Assembly (NCBI RefSeq): GCF_010671925.1
Contig: NZ_JAAHIH010000004.1
Location: 1,075,234 to 1,139,233, forward strand
Source of the DNA: Moorena sp. SIOASIH
GTDB taxonomy: Bacteria; Cyanobacteriota; Cyanobacteriia; Cyanobacteriales; Coleofasciculaceae
Length of the DNA: 64,000 bases
Direction of reading: 5' to 3'
A program made the translations under genes and the position numbers. Below, one piece after another: positions 50,980 to 60,084 of the stretch (within the stretch, counting starts at the first letter, position 1; each line of letters opens with the position of its first letter). A model generated the notes under the pieces. It was not told the DNA's origin. It ran no database searches and saw only the letters and a list, made by a program, of their open reading frames with translations.

Positions 50980-51230
50980 AGTGTGGGAGGTGTGGGAGGT
51001 GTGGGGAGATGGGGAGATGGGGAGATGGGGAGATGGGGAGATGGGGAGTCAGATGAACAACTGGCGTTCCACGGCCCTGACAAGGTGCTGACGCAAGCCT
51101 TAGCAAACAGACGGTCCCCATTCGCGTTCGCGTAGCGTGGCCGTAGGCCAATCGCATCAAGACAATACTAAACAATTTGCGTTCGCGTAGCGTGGCCGTA
51201 GGCCAATCGCATCAAGATAATACTAGACAA
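50980..51230. repeat. GGGGAGAT 8-mers and a 55-bp duplication with palindromic repeat
   Basis: GGGGAGAT 8-mers (51000-51048), then two copies, 55 bp apart, of GCGTTCGCGTAGCGTGGCCG followed by TAGGCCAATCGCATCAAGA (51124 and 51179). Confidence 0.9.
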
Positions 51231-51279
51231 TACTAATGCTGCGAATTAATACTGCAAGGTCTATCGATGAGGGATTAGG

Positions 51280-52071
51280 TTATGCCAACCTTTGACCTAA
51301 GGCTTTGAGAGCAAACTGAGGCAGAACCATGATTCTTTGAGCTAAAGCTTTGAGCGCAAACTGAGGCAGAACCATCATTCGCCGCCAACGGTGGGGTTCT
51401 TGATACAACCGATATAACCATTCGAGATTATTCTTCCGGAACCAGCCTGGCGCACGGGTTTTAGCCCCTGACCAGATATCAAAGCTACCACCAACACCAA
51501 TCCAAGTGGATTGGGGACACAGGTGGCGATTCTGGGCAATCCAAAATTCTTGACGTGGTACACCTAAGCCGACTAGTATGATTTTAGGCTGTTGTTCTTT
51601 TAAGGTGAGCTTCAATTCTTCCTCTGCTTCTGCACTGAGGTAGCCATGACTAATTCCAGCGATCGCTAATTTTGGAACTCTCTTCTGCCAAACCCTAGCT
51701 GTTTTTTGGACTACATCAGGGGCTGCCCCATAGAAGAAAACTGGGCAAGATTCTCCGTATTGTCCAGCCTTGACCAGTAAAGACTCAGCTAGTTCAATTC
51801 CTGGACAGCGCTGCTTTTTTTTACCGTGGAGCCGTAAGTAAAATATAATACCTGCCCCATCAGGAATCACCAATTCTGCCTGCTTGATAACGGCAGCTAG
51901 CTCACGGTTGCGCTCTCCCTGGATTGCCATTTCGGCATTTAGAGTTACTACATGACTACCTAGACCTTTGGTGAGACGATCCTCTAAGTAGTGACTATAG
52001 TTGTCTAAAAGGTGAACGGGTAACCCCAAGACCGGAAATTGTTCAGCTGTTTCAAACATTGGCTTTTGCAT
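51280..52071 (-). CDS. WecG/TagA/CpsF family glycosyltransferase
   Basis: 263 residues. VVTLNAEMAIQGERNRELAAVIKQAELVIPDGAGIIFYLRLHGKK (about 41-85) and KIILVGLGVPRQEFWIAQNRHLCPQSTWIGVGGSFDIWSG (about 158-197) are family hallmarks. These GT26 enzymes add an N-acetylmannosamine-type sugar to an undecaprenyl-linked acceptor. That fits a role in surface polysaccharide repeat-unit synthesis. The C-terminus contains a 15-residue tandem duplication (MVLPQFALKAL twice), generated by a 45-bp DNA duplication (51302 and 51347). Confidence 0.9.
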   Translation of the reverse strand: MQKPMFETAEQFPVLGLPVHLLDNYSHYLEDRLTKGLGSHVVTLNAEMAIQGERNRELAAVIKQAELVIPDGAGIIFYLRLHGKKKQRCPGIELAESLLVKAGQYGESCPVFFYGAAPDVVQKTARVWQKRVPKLAIAGISHGYLSAEAEEELKLTLKEQQPKIILVGLGVPRQEFWIAQNRHLCPQSTWIGVGGSFDIWSGAKTRAPGWFRKNNLEWLYRLYQEPHRWRRMMVLPQFALKALAQRIMVLPQFALKALGQRLA

Positions 52072-52574
52072 ACCCTCACATCACCCATGTATTTTATTCT
52101 ACGTAAGACCACTTAAACCCTTCGGCTCTTCCGAACTTGTTCGGGTAATTGGCATTTAACTTATGCTAAAAGCTTTACTGGGCATGGCTTTGAGAGTTAA
52201 AAATGTTTTGCTCAAGTCAAATTCTTTTTCCCAGTAAGGGGATAACAGATTTGGCCGGTTATTTTGGATGATCTCTTATGGAAGAGCCAAAACTCTTTAC
52301 TTAACTCCTCAGGATTTGGTACTGATCAGGAAAACTATATGATTGGGTATGTGATTGGGTCGGAATTGGGAATGGGGATTTGATGGTGGTGTTGAACTCA
52401 ATTAGGACTTATCCCCCCATCCTTGCTGAACGTAGTTGGGGGAGGTTTGATTAAAAATTAAAAATACTATTAGGAGTTGACGGTTGACCATTTACCGCAG
52501 AGCACAGTCAACCGTCAACCGTCAACCTTCAACCTTCAACCTTCAACCTTCAACCTTCAACCTTCAACTGTTAA
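52072..52574. other. Intergenic region with CCTTCAA heptamers
   Basis: About 500 bp. GTTGACGG/GTCAACCG units and a CCTTCAA 7-mer run (52508-52568) abut the stop codon of the next gene. I see no RNA gene. Confidence 0.6.
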
Positions 52575-53729
52575 TCAGTTCTGAGCAAATACACTAGCAG
52601 CAGCAGCAATACCTGCTCCTGGTGTCATGGATTGGTGTCCCAATTCCTGAAGGGTGGCTTCGAGAGCACCAATGACAGCAAGAATATCTTGCTCACAGAC
52701 AAAACCTAAGTGACCAATGCGGAATATTTTTCCCTTATAGTGGTCTTGTCCCCCAGCTAGAGCAATGTTATAGCGTTTTTTCATCACAGAACGAATTTGT
52801 TCGGACTCTACTGATGTGGGAATAACTGCAGTTGCGGCTGGGCTAGCATACTCATCAGAACCAAACAAAGGTAATGATAGGGCTTTGACGGCGGCGCGGG
52901 TTGCTTGCATCAGAAGCTGGTGACGGGAAAATATTGATTCTAACCCTTCTCTTTTCATCATGCCCAGTGAAGCTTGTAGGGCAATAACTAGGTTCACTGG
53001 CGGGGTAAAGGGATTGCTGTTTTTTGCAGTAGATTTCTTGTAAGTCCCCAAATCTAGGTAAAACTTGGGCAGGGTAGCCGTTTTGTAGGCTTCCCAAGCT
53101 TTAGGACTAACACTGACAAATCCTAGTCCTGGGGGAATCATGTATCCCTTCTGGGAACCAGAGCCTACTACATCGAGACCCCAGTCATCAATGGGTACAT
53201 TGACTGCTCCAAGGCTGGTAACCGCATCAACAATAATTAGGGCTTCCCCGTGGTCTTTGACGTAACGATTTATGGTTTCTAAGTCGTTGAGAACGCCAGT
53301 AGAGGTTTCAGAGTGGGTGACAATTACGGCTTTGATTTGCTTTTCGGTATCAGCTTCTAGCTTTTCACGAAACTGCTCGGTATCTAGGGGCTTACCCCAC
53401 TCAGCGGTAATGGTGTCCACTTCCAGACCAAAAGCAGTACTGATTTTTGCCCAACGGTCGCCAAATTTACCATTAGAACCAACTAAAACGCGATCGCCTG
53501 CACTGAGGAAGTTAATAATGCCAGCTTCCATGACTCCGGTACCGCTAGCGGTTACAGTCAAGACATCATTTTTGGTCTGGTGTAGCCATTTGAGGTTTTC
53601 ATTCACCTCTGCCATGATTTCGCTAAATTCCGGACTACGGTGTCCGATCGGGTGTTTGGCCATGGCCAGTAATACTTGTTCTGGTACTGGCGTCGGGCCA
53701 GGAATCATTAGTTTGAGCTTGTCTTCCAT
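52575..53729 (-). CDS. Class V aminotransferase, serine/alanine-glyoxylate type
   Basis: 384 residues, PLP fold type I. It starts LMIPGPTPVPEQVLLAMAKHPIGHRSPEFSEIM, with VTASGTGVMEAGI binding the cofactor phosphate. The PLP lysine is in GSGSQKGYM (about 194), and VTHSETSTGVLNDLE and PIDDWGLDVV are typical. The family interconverts glyoxylate and glycine with alanine or serine as donor, serving photorespiration in cyanobacteria. Homologues were long misnamed soluble hydrogenase 42-kDa subunit. The last 20 residues are Ala-rich. Confidence 0.88.
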   Translation of the reverse strand: MEDKLKLMIPGPTPVPEQVLLAMAKHPIGHRSPEFSEIMAEVNENLKWLHQTKNDVLTVTASGTGVMEAGIINFLSAGDRVLVGSNGKFGDRWAKISTAFGLEVDTITAEWGKPLDTEQFREKLEADTEKQIKAVIVTHSETSTGVLNDLETINRYVKDHGEALIIVDAVTSLGAVNVPIDDWGLDVVGSGSQKGYMIPPGLGFVSVSPKAWEAYKTATLPKFYLDLGTYKKSTAKNSNPFTPPVNLVIALQASLGMMKREGLESIFSRHQLLMQATRAAVKALSLPLFGSDEYASPAATAVIPTSVESEQIRSVMKKRYNIALAGGQDHYKGKIFRIGHLGFVCEQDILAVIGALEATLQELGHQSMTPGAGIAAAASVFAQN

Positions 53730-54136
53730 CTGTAGTTAGTCTTGGTATCTAGGGTTGTTGTGATCTGATGATTGGTTAGTTAGTCTGAACTGACCGATTA
53801 AGTCTTGGATATTACCGGACAAAACCGGAAATTCAAGGTTAATTTGGCGGTTAATTTAGCGTTTCACCAAGGGACTATGGGAGCGGTTATCCCCACCCAC
53901 CCTTACACGACGACTGACCCAGCCACGCTAGATTTAAACTTGCCTTAAAGTCTGTGTATATTGACATCCTGAAGTTAGGACACTCTTTAGTTCTGAGCCT
54001 TAAGGGCATGTCTTATTTATGCCGACAGTGGGAGTGACGCTCCTCAGGAGTAGGTAACAATCTCAAAATATATTGGCTCAAACTGGATACTGTGACTAAA
54101 TTTCTTAGCTTTTTATTTATGAAGTTGAGGATGTCA
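53730..54136. other. Intergenic region, nothing recognised
   Basis: About 400 bp between two minus-strand genes with no strong repeat, terminator or gene that I can support. Confidence 0.5.
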
Positions 54137-54418
54137 CTAAGGGAGTCTTCCTGCTGAATCCGGTAAACCATTTGTTGAATCATGGGGATCCAATTTGACG
54201 CTGTTGAGAGACCAGCGATACTCCATTGGCAAGTTGGCTCGCTGACAGCTTTGTTCTAATTGCTTCTGCTGAACTAGGGCTTTACGCAGAGTACTGATCA
54301 ATTGATGAACCTGCTCTCGCAATTGGGGGTTTTGACTGGTTGCAAATGCGGTTTGGCGCTCTAGCAGTTGGAGCAGCAGTTCGTAGTGAATATAAGATGG
54401 AAGGGGAATTGGATCCAT
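54137..54418 (-). CDS. DUF5340-like small cyanobacterial protein
   Basis: 93 residues, mainly helical: DPIPLPSYIHYELLLQLLERQTAFATSQNPQLREQVHQLISTLRKALVQQKQLEQSC, then MEYRWSLN. I recognise the pattern as the short cyanobacterial family annotated DUF5340. Function unknown. It lies 67 bp downstream of trpC on the same strand and may be co-transcribed. The Ser/Pro-rich tail after WSLN looks unstructured. Confidence 0.75.
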   Translation of the reverse strand: MDPIPLPSYIHYELLLQLLERQTAFATSQNPQLREQVHQLISTLRKALVQQKQLEQSCQRANLPMEYRWSLNSVKLDPHDSTNGLPDSAGRLP

Positions 54419-54485
54419 GAAATTTCCTGTACCTCGGTGAGTCGGAGTCTGCCATCACCATTGACTATTTTTTTTGGGCTATGGG

Positions 54486-55373
54486 TCACTGATGGCTAAA
54501 CAAGCTGGCAATAGCAACTGCTGGGTCTGGCTGTTTTACCAATGACTCACCAATGAGGACGGCTGTGGCTCCGGCAGATGCTACCTGATCAAGGTGAGCG
54601 TTGGTATGAAGCCCTGATTCACTGACTACCAGAATGCCACGTTCGAGTAGTTGGTTACCCCTTGCTGCTAGTATTTGACAAGTTGTTTGTAAATCGACGG
54701 AAAAATCTTCCAAGTTACGATTGTTTATACCTACTAGGGTAACGCCATCCAGAGATAATACTCGATCTAATTCAGATTGGGTATGGACTTCGATCAAGGG
54801 GGTGATCGACAGAGTCTTAGCAATTTTGATAAAGTATTGCAGGTCTTGATCGGAAAGGATGGCTGCAATCAGTAAAACTGCATCTGCTCCGTGACTACGA
54901 GCCATGTACATTTGGTAGGGATAGATGATGAACTCCTTACACAGCAAAGGCAAGTCTACAGCAGCACGAACTTTTGCCAGGTTTTCCCAACTACCCTGAA
55001 AGAATTTTTGATCTGTCAGCACTGAGATCGCACTAGCACCACCCTGGCAGTATGACTGAGCAATGGCTACTGGGTCAAAATCTTCTCGAATAACCCCTTT
55101 GCTAGGAGATGCTTTTTTGATTTCTGCAATCAGGGCAGGGCTAGTCTTTCCTGATTTTAGGGCTGCTAGAAAGTCTCGGGGGGGTGGTGCTGTTTGTACT
55201 CGCTTACGCAACTCCACTAGGGGCAGACTTTCCCGCATCTGGTCAATTTCTTTCTCTTTGTGCCAGACAATTTCTTCGAGAATATGGTGCGGTTTATCGT
55301 CTGGTAGTGCAACTTGATAGTGCAGGGTTTGGATTTTAACTGCTGGATTGGGTGGGCGTCGGCGAATTTGCAT
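54486..55373 (-). CDS. trpC: Indole-3-glycerol phosphate synthase
   Basis: 295 residues. The TIM barrel shows LIAEIKKASPSKGVIREDFDP (catalytic Glu/Lys and CdRP-phosphate site, about 84-105), LLCKEFIIYPYQMYMARSHGADAVLLI, LVGINNRNLEDFSVDL and VSESGLHT. It closes the pyrrole ring of indole-3-glycerol phosphate in tryptophan synthesis. The N-terminal 45 residues precede the family core, as is common in cyanobacteria. Other trp genes are not adjacent. Unlike aroF, the sequence upstream has no aromatic leader peptide. Confidence 0.95.
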   Translation of the reverse strand: MQIRRRPPNPAVKIQTLHYQVALPDDKPHHILEEIVWHKEKEIDQMRESLPLVELRKRVQTAPPPRDFLAALKSGKTSPALIAEIKKASPSKGVIREDFDPVAIAQSYCQGGASAISVLTDQKFFQGSWENLAKVRAAVDLPLLCKEFIIYPYQMYMARSHGADAVLLIAAILSDQDLQYFIKIAKTLSITPLIEVHTQSELDRVLSLDGVTLVGINNRNLEDFSVDLQTTCQILAARGNQLLERGILVVSESGLHTNAHLDQVASAGATAVLIGESLVKQPDPAVAIASLFSHQ

Positions 55374-55389
55374 CAGTAGTTTTATATAG

Positions 55390-55440
55390 TGCGTGAGTGC
55401 GTCAGTCCCTCAGTGCGTCAGTCCCTCAGTGCGTCAGTCC
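55390..55440. repeat. GTGCGTCAGTCCCTCA 16-bp direct repeats
   Basis: Three tandem copies just upstream of the trpC start. Confidence 0.92.
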
Positions 55441-55478
55441 CAAAATCCTTTGTTAATTAGCAATTAACAAAGGATTTT
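55441..55478 (-). terminator. Probable terminator between lpdA and trpC
   Basis: AAAATCCTTTGTTAATT and AATTAACAAAGGATTTT form a nearly perfect hairpin with a 3-nt loop. The U-run on the minus strand is short (four). Confidence 0.65.
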
Positions 55479-55480
55479 GA

Positions 55481-56911
55481 CTAATGAGTTACAGCTCGTT
55501 TGTAAGCTTCGTCGAGTACTTCTGAGAGAGTGGGGTGAGCATGGACTAGGTAGGCGAGGGAGTTGACGGATTGTCTGTTTGCGATCGCATTTGAGGCTTC
55601 GTGAATTAAGTCGGAGGCGTGGATACCTAGGATGTGGACTCCTAGGACTTCCCCGGTATCTTTACGGTAGATCACTTTCGCTACCCCATCTGCTTCTCCT
55701 TCTGCGATCGCTTTAGAATTCCCCTTAAAGTATGATCTTACAACGGATACTTCAAAGCCTTCTTCGGAGGCCAATTTTTTGGCTTGTGGTTCGCTTAGGC
55801 CAACGTAGCTGATTTCTGGATGGGTAAAGGCGGCTGCGGGTATGCTGCGGTAGTCTACGGTGCGGTGACGTCCACAGATATTCTCTACTGCGACAATACC
55901 TTGAGCGGATGCGGCATGGGCTAACATCATTTTCCCAGTGGCATCACCAATTGCCCAAAGATGGGGCACGGGTTCCCCTCCTGAAAGTACTGCCATGGTG
56001 TCATCTACGGGAATAAAACCGCGCCGGTTTGTTTCCACACCTACGGCATCTAGTCCTAGGTCTTTGGTGGCGGGAATCCGACCTGTAGCGACCAGGCAAG
56101 CATCGACTTCGAGCACATCGACTAGTTCCTTGGTTTTGGTATCTGCTAGTTCAATTACTACTGGGGAACCGGGAGTTACTTTCATCGCTAGCACCCCAGT
56201 GTGGGTTTCAATGTCCCGAGGTTTGATCAGGATGCGTGTTGCTAGTTTGGCAATATCAGGGTCAAAGGTTGGCATCAGGTCGTCTAGGGCTTCGATCATG
56301 GTGATTTCAGACCCTAGTGCTGTGTAGACATCAGCAAACTCTAGACCAATGTAACCACTGCCCACGATTGCTACCCAATCTGGCAGCCATTCTAGTTTTA
56401 TGGCATCATCGCTGGTAAATACGGTTTTGCCATCAATCTCAATTCCTGGGGGTACAAAGGGAATTGAACCAGCGGATATCATAATATCTTTGCCAGTGAT
56501 AGTTTTTTCTCCATTGTCTGTAACAACGGTTACTTTTTGAGTCCCAGCTACTTTACCCCAGCCTTTGATAATATCCACACCCAAGCGTTTTAGGCTGTTA
56601 GTCAGGTCACCACGAATTTTACTGACTAGATTGCTGGCATGATTTGCGATCGCATTTCGGTCAAACTCAACCCCTGCTACTTTAATCCCAAGGGCATTGA
56701 GATGATGAGCGTCCTGTAGCTCTCGCACTCTCCCTGATGCGGCTAATAGAGCTTTAGAAGGGATGCAGCCCCGGTTGACACAAGTTCCGCCCATGTCAGC
56801 GGCTTCAATAATAGCGGTTTTCAGACCACAGCTAACTGCGTGTAAGGCAGCACCATGACCCCCCACACCAGCACCGATAATCACTAAATCGTAATCAAAG
56901 TCTTGACTCAC
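55481..56911 (-). CDS. lpdA: Dihydrolipoyl dehydrogenase
   Basis: 476 residues. FAD-binding VIIGAGVGGHGAALHAVSCG, redox-active disulfide GGTCVNRGCIPSKALLAASG (Cys-x4-Cys, about 43-48), NAD-binding VAIVGSGYIGLEFADVYTALG, WAIGDATG and the C-terminal catalytic dyad YLVHAHPTLSE are all present. It reoxidises dihydrolipoamide in pyruvate dehydrogenase and glycine cleavage complexes. Full length for the family. A terminator-like hairpin separates it from trpC downstream. Confidence 0.95.
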   Translation of the reverse strand: MSQDFDYDLVIIGAGVGGHGAALHAVSCGLKTAIIEAADMGGTCVNRGCIPSKALLAASGRVRELQDAHHLNALGIKVAGVEFDRNAIANHASNLVSKIRGDLTNSLKRLGVDIIKGWGKVAGTQKVTVVTDNGEKTITGKDIMISAGSIPFVPPGIEIDGKTVFTSDDAIKLEWLPDWVAIVGSGYIGLEFADVYTALGSEITMIEALDDLMPTFDPDIAKLATRILIKPRDIETHTGVLAMKVTPGSPVVIELADTKTKELVDVLEVDACLVATGRIPATKDLGLDAVGVETNRRGFIPVDDTMAVLSGGEPVPHLWAIGDATGKMMLAHAASAQGIVAVENICGRHRTVDYRSIPAAAFTHPEISYVGLSEPQAKKLASEEGFEVSVVRSYFKGNSKAIAEGEADGVAKVIYRKDTGEVLGVHILGIHASDLIHEASNAIANRQSVNSLAYLVHAHPTLSEVLDEAYKRAVTH

Positions 56912-57036
56912 ATCTATCTCCTGAGTTAGATTGGCTATGCTTCGTCCTTATTATTTTCAACTTGAGCAATCCAGGATTGCAAGTGCTCAACCATTAAGAT
57001 TGGGAGGATGAAGTATGAAGTATCAAGGATCGCAAA

Positions 57037-57213
57037 GGGAACAGGGAACAGGGAACAGGGAACAGGGAACAGGGAACAGGGAACAGGGAACAGGGAACAG
57101 GGAACAGGGAACAGGGAACAGGGAACAGGGAACAGGGAACAGGGAACTTCGGACGTGGGAACACGGAACACGGAAAAACTCCTGTGTACCTCATTAGGCT
57201 AGAAACCGCTATA
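57037..57213. repeat. GGGAACA heptamer array (about 15 copies) with TACCTCATTA tail
   Basis: Perfect 7-nt repeats 57037-57147, then GTGTACCTCATTAGGCTAGA and ACCGCTATAG. Apparent reading frames through it are repeat artefacts. Same family as 37170. Confidence 0.95.
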
Positions 57214-57445
57214 GAAAAAATTTTAGTTAGCTCCAATCCCTTAATTGTTATTAGTTACAGGTCATAACTATAGATTTTTTTAAACTTACTTAAGTTAGAT
57301 TGGGTGCATGTCACTTATGCAGAGCATTTGTACTCAAGCTATCGCCCCTTTATGGCTTTTAGCTTGCTCATATATAGCATTTGTATTTGAGATTTCAAGC
57401 TGTATGGTCTTTTTTTATTGAACCATAAAACCCCGAATCTGTTTC

Positions 57446-57522
57446 CCCTCTTGCCTCTTGCCTCTTGCCTCTTGCCTCTTGCCTCTTGCCTCTTGCCTCT
57501 TGCCTCTTGCCTCTTGCCTCTT
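57446..57522. repeat. CTCTTGC heptamer array, 11 copies
   Basis: Inverse complement of the GGCAAGA units seen at 6290 and 13435. It lies upstream of the lectin gene. Confidence 0.97.
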
Positions 57523-57679
57523 ACCATTGAAATACTGAGCATATATTGAACCATCACCTGTCAAAAATAATATTTTTTTTATAACTATAAAATTTTCTTA
57601 AATAATTCAAAAACTCGGCTAGCATACCGGCTAGATTTGGGTGGTTTACAAATCCTTTAAAAGATTGAGGTTTTAAGTA

Positions 57680-58216
57680 ATGTTTAAGCGATTTTTTCAG
57701 TTGATTGGACTATTGGCTGCAGTAGTCTTGCTGAGCACAACTCTAGGGTTTTCTCCTGCCCAAGCCCAAGTTATTGATGGCCCTGTAGGACGGACAACCA
57801 CTCAATTTTATAATTTCCCTGAGGCCAGAACATTAGGTCCAATTACTGAAATAACCGTTCATCATGGCTTTATTATTGATGGCTTCAAGGTAAGTTATGC
57901 CAATGGAAAATCATTTCAGAATGGGGGTACTGGGGGAAACCCGACCACAATTTCTTTTAGTGCAGATGATCCATTAGTAGAAGTAGATGGTTACGTTGCC
58001 GACTATTCATATACTGGCAACAAACCCTTAATTGCCCAATTAACATTTAAGACTCTTAAGGGCAAAACCTATGGTCCGTTTGGTACTATGCAACAAACAT
58101 CAAACCGAAAGCCATTCACCTTGAAAGCTGCCCAACCCACCATTCAATCATTCTTCGGCAGCGCCAGTGGCTATCTCACTTCTTTGGGAGTCTATATCGA
58201 CACCGGGTGTCAATAA
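57680..58216 (+). CDS. Secreted jacalin-like lectin
   Basis: 178 residues. A signal peptide (KRFFQLIGLLAAVVLLSTTLGFSPAQAQ, cleavage after about residue 29) precedes one jacalin-type beta-prism domain. That domain contains ITEITVHHGFIIDGFKVSYANGKSF, ISFSADDPLVEVDGYVADYSY, IAQLTFKTLKGKTYGPFG and IQSFFGSASGYLTSLGVYID. The final GFFGxxG..L.xLG-like segment is the carbohydrate-site signature. It probably binds mannose- or galactose-type glycans outside the cell, perhaps the organism's own sheath. It ends with a single Cys. Confidence 0.85.
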   Translation: MFKRFFQLIGLLAAVVLLSTTLGFSPAQAQVIDGPVGRTTTQFYNFPEARTLGPITEITVHHGFIIDGFKVSYANGKSFQNGGTGGNPTTISFSADDPLVEVDGYVADYSYTGNKPLIAQLTFKTLKGKTYGPFGTMQQTSNRKPFTLKAAQPTIQSFFGSASGYLTSLGVYIDTGCQ

Positions 58217-58435
58217 ACCGGGGATAGTTATCATCAGTATTCCCATCTTGTTGGGTAACCGGGTATAGTTCTTAATAAACCCTGGCTAATTGGGCTTGTT
58301 GATAAGGCAATTTAGACATATAAATTTAGACATATAGTGTTTTTGGAATTCCCAGAACACTATTTTTTATAGAAATCATAAAATTAGATGCCTTTAAAGT
58401 AAGTTCATTTGACTATACTTGTTGAGTTTTTTGTA

Positions 58436-58620
58436 AGCTATCAGCGTGTCGCGTATCAGCTATCAGCTTTTGAATAAAACAGGTAAGCATCGGTTTAATC
58501 TGAGTTACAGCTTTTGAATAAAACAGGTAAACATTGGAATAATGCTGAGTTACCTCACAGCAGGGTCGAAGCTTGTGCCACAAAGCTGACCACTGACGGC
58601 TGACGGCTGACTGCTTACAG
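58436..58620. repeat. Repeat block: CAGCTAT 7-mers and 42-bp TTTTGAATAAAACAGG unit twice
   Basis: The unit beginning TTTTGAATAAAACAGGTAAG occurs near 58466 and 58511. Also GCTGACGG repeats (58595-58612). It matches the blocks at 18005, 44110 and 63345. Confidence 0.88.
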
Positions 58621-58664
58621 TTTTGTCAGTCAACCAGCCCACCTCAGACTGAGACTAAATACTT

Positions 58665-59444
58665 TCAAAAACGTTGCCGTTTAGCTTCGTACAACATCAA
58701 GGCAGCAGCAATCGCTACATTTAAGGATTCTACCCCTGGCATCAGGGGAATTTTCACTTGCTGATCTGCTGTTTTTACCAACTCTTCCCTAAGTCCAGCT
58801 GCTTCATTGCCCAGGAGTATCAAGCTAGGACAGCGCCAATCTATTTCCCAGTAACTGACCTTAGCATCTGGTACTGTGGCTACTACTTGTATCCCTTGAG
58901 CTTGAGCTTGAGCTACGAGTGTTGGCAAATGGGGGGTAACTGTCATGGGAAGACGGAACCACTGACCGACTGAGGCTCGCAATACTTTAGGATTATCTAG
59001 CTCTACACTATCGGAACTCAGCCACAATCCTTCCGCACCAGCGGCTACCGCAGTTCTAATGATTGTTCCGAGATTTCCTGGGTCTTGTATGGTTTCTAGC
59101 GCTAGACCTAGGGAGAGGGAATTGAGGGGTTTAGGGGAAAGGGGAAGACGGGTTGCTGTGGCTATCACTCCATCTGGCTCGACTGTAGTAGCGATCGCTT
59201 TTAGTACAGACTGACTTACCACTTCCACTCTTTGAGACCGAAGGGAAGCATCTTGGGATAGTTGTGGATGAGCTTCAAGCCATTCTGGTGTATAGCAGAG
59301 GGTTACTAGGGGATAATCTACGGCACAGGCTTCTGCCAACAGGTGGGTTCCCTCCAACAGAAATAGGTCTTGCTGCCGACGTCCTTTGACTCTGTGCAGC
59401 TTCCGAATTTCCTTGACTAGGGGATTCTTCGTGCTTGTCAGCAT
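58665..59444 (-). CDS. TrmH/SpoU-family RNA 2'-O-methyltransferase
   Basis: 259 residues. SPOUT motifs: LETIQDPGNLGTIIRTAVAAGAEGLWLS (motif 1, catalytic Arg, about 113-140), LILLGNEAAGLREELV (motif 2) and VKIPLMPGVESLNVAIAAALMLYEAKR (motif 3). The N-terminal 90 residues match the substrate-binding domain of RlmB-like proteins (STKNPLVKEIRKLHRVKGRRQQDLFLLEG). It methylates a ribose in rRNA or tRNA; which one is not evident. It lies just downstream of tRNA-Leu. Confidence 0.88.
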   Translation of the reverse strand: MLTSTKNPLVKEIRKLHRVKGRRQQDLFLLEGTHLLAEACAVDYPLVTLCYTPEWLEAHPQLSQDASLRSQRVEVVSQSVLKAIATTVEPDGVIATATRLPLSPKPLNSLSLGLALETIQDPGNLGTIIRTAVAAGAEGLWLSSDSVELDNPKVLRASVGQWFRLPMTVTPHLPTLVAQAQAQGIQVVATVPDAKVSYWEIDWRCPSLILLGNEAAGLREELVKTADQQVKIPLMPGVESLNVAIAAALMLYEAKRQRF

Positions 59445-59461
59445 AGAAGTTTGGCTAATTA

Positions 59462-59545
59462 TGCGGAACCCGGGACTTGAACCCGGAAGTCCTTGCGAAC
59501 ACTAGAACCTGAATCTAGCGCGTCTACCAATTCCGCCAGTTCCGC
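59462..59545 (-). tRNA. tRNA-Leu, anticodon CAG
   Basis: 84 nt with a 7-bp acceptor stem GCGGAAC/GTTCCGC and discriminator A. The anticodon loop TTCAGGT within CTAGA/TCTAG gives anticodon CAG. A long variable arm (class II) and T-loop GTTCAAGTC are present. CCA is not encoded. The variable arm and G-rich D loop GGTAGACGC are typical of leucine tRNAs. Confidence 0.95.
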
Positions 59546-59551
59546 TTTTGT

Positions 59552-60084
59552 TGGCGTTATAGCAATCGTTAGTGATTCCGACAGTGGTCAGTTCTGAATC
59601 AGAACTGTCACCGTTGACGATTCAACTTAGAATTGCTACTGGGCTTGCTCTATTAACTCACCGGTTTTCTAGTATACAGCATTTACTGGGATTGTGACTA
59701 CTCCTACATCAAATCAAAGATTATGATGTAGGCTTCTCTCTCCTCACGAATGAGACTTACTGTTCCTCGATATCCTGTATCGATTTACCACAGCCATTGA
59801 GCGGCAGTCCAACCGCCATCAATCTATTATACCAAAACCAAGAGACCCCGTCAGGTAATTCCCCTCCCGCGCTTCATGCGCGGGTATAACGGGAGACCCC
59901 TTACCTGTTTAGTTGGACAAGAAACTTGTCGATAGCCGCAACGCCTGAAAATTTCCCGGTTTACATTGCCAACTACTGAGTATAGTGGAAAACCTTATAT
60001 TCGATCAAGATACGTGGAAAACTAGACATTTAAAAACTTTCAGGTAAAATCAAAACCAAATTTAACATTTCGCCAGAAATTGCA
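59552..60084. other. Intergenic region with MITE-like ends and a strong hairpin
   Basis: TTATAGCAATCG...AGAATTGCTA (59556-59638) encloses the palindrome AGTTCTGAATCAGAACT and may be a short member of the 37170 family. A hairpin CAGGTAA...CCCGCGC-TTCAT-GCGCGGG...TTACCTG lies at 59852-59909. The murA promoter is presumably in the remaining 150 bp. Confidence 0.6.

Noticed and set aside
56935..57236. Several overlapping frames of 60-80 codons on both strands
   Set aside because: They are generated by the GGGAACA heptamer array, which stays open in many frames; no real protein features.
57339..57557. 72-codon minus-strand frame reading KRQEARGKRQEARG
   Set aside because: It is a translation of the CTCTTGC array.
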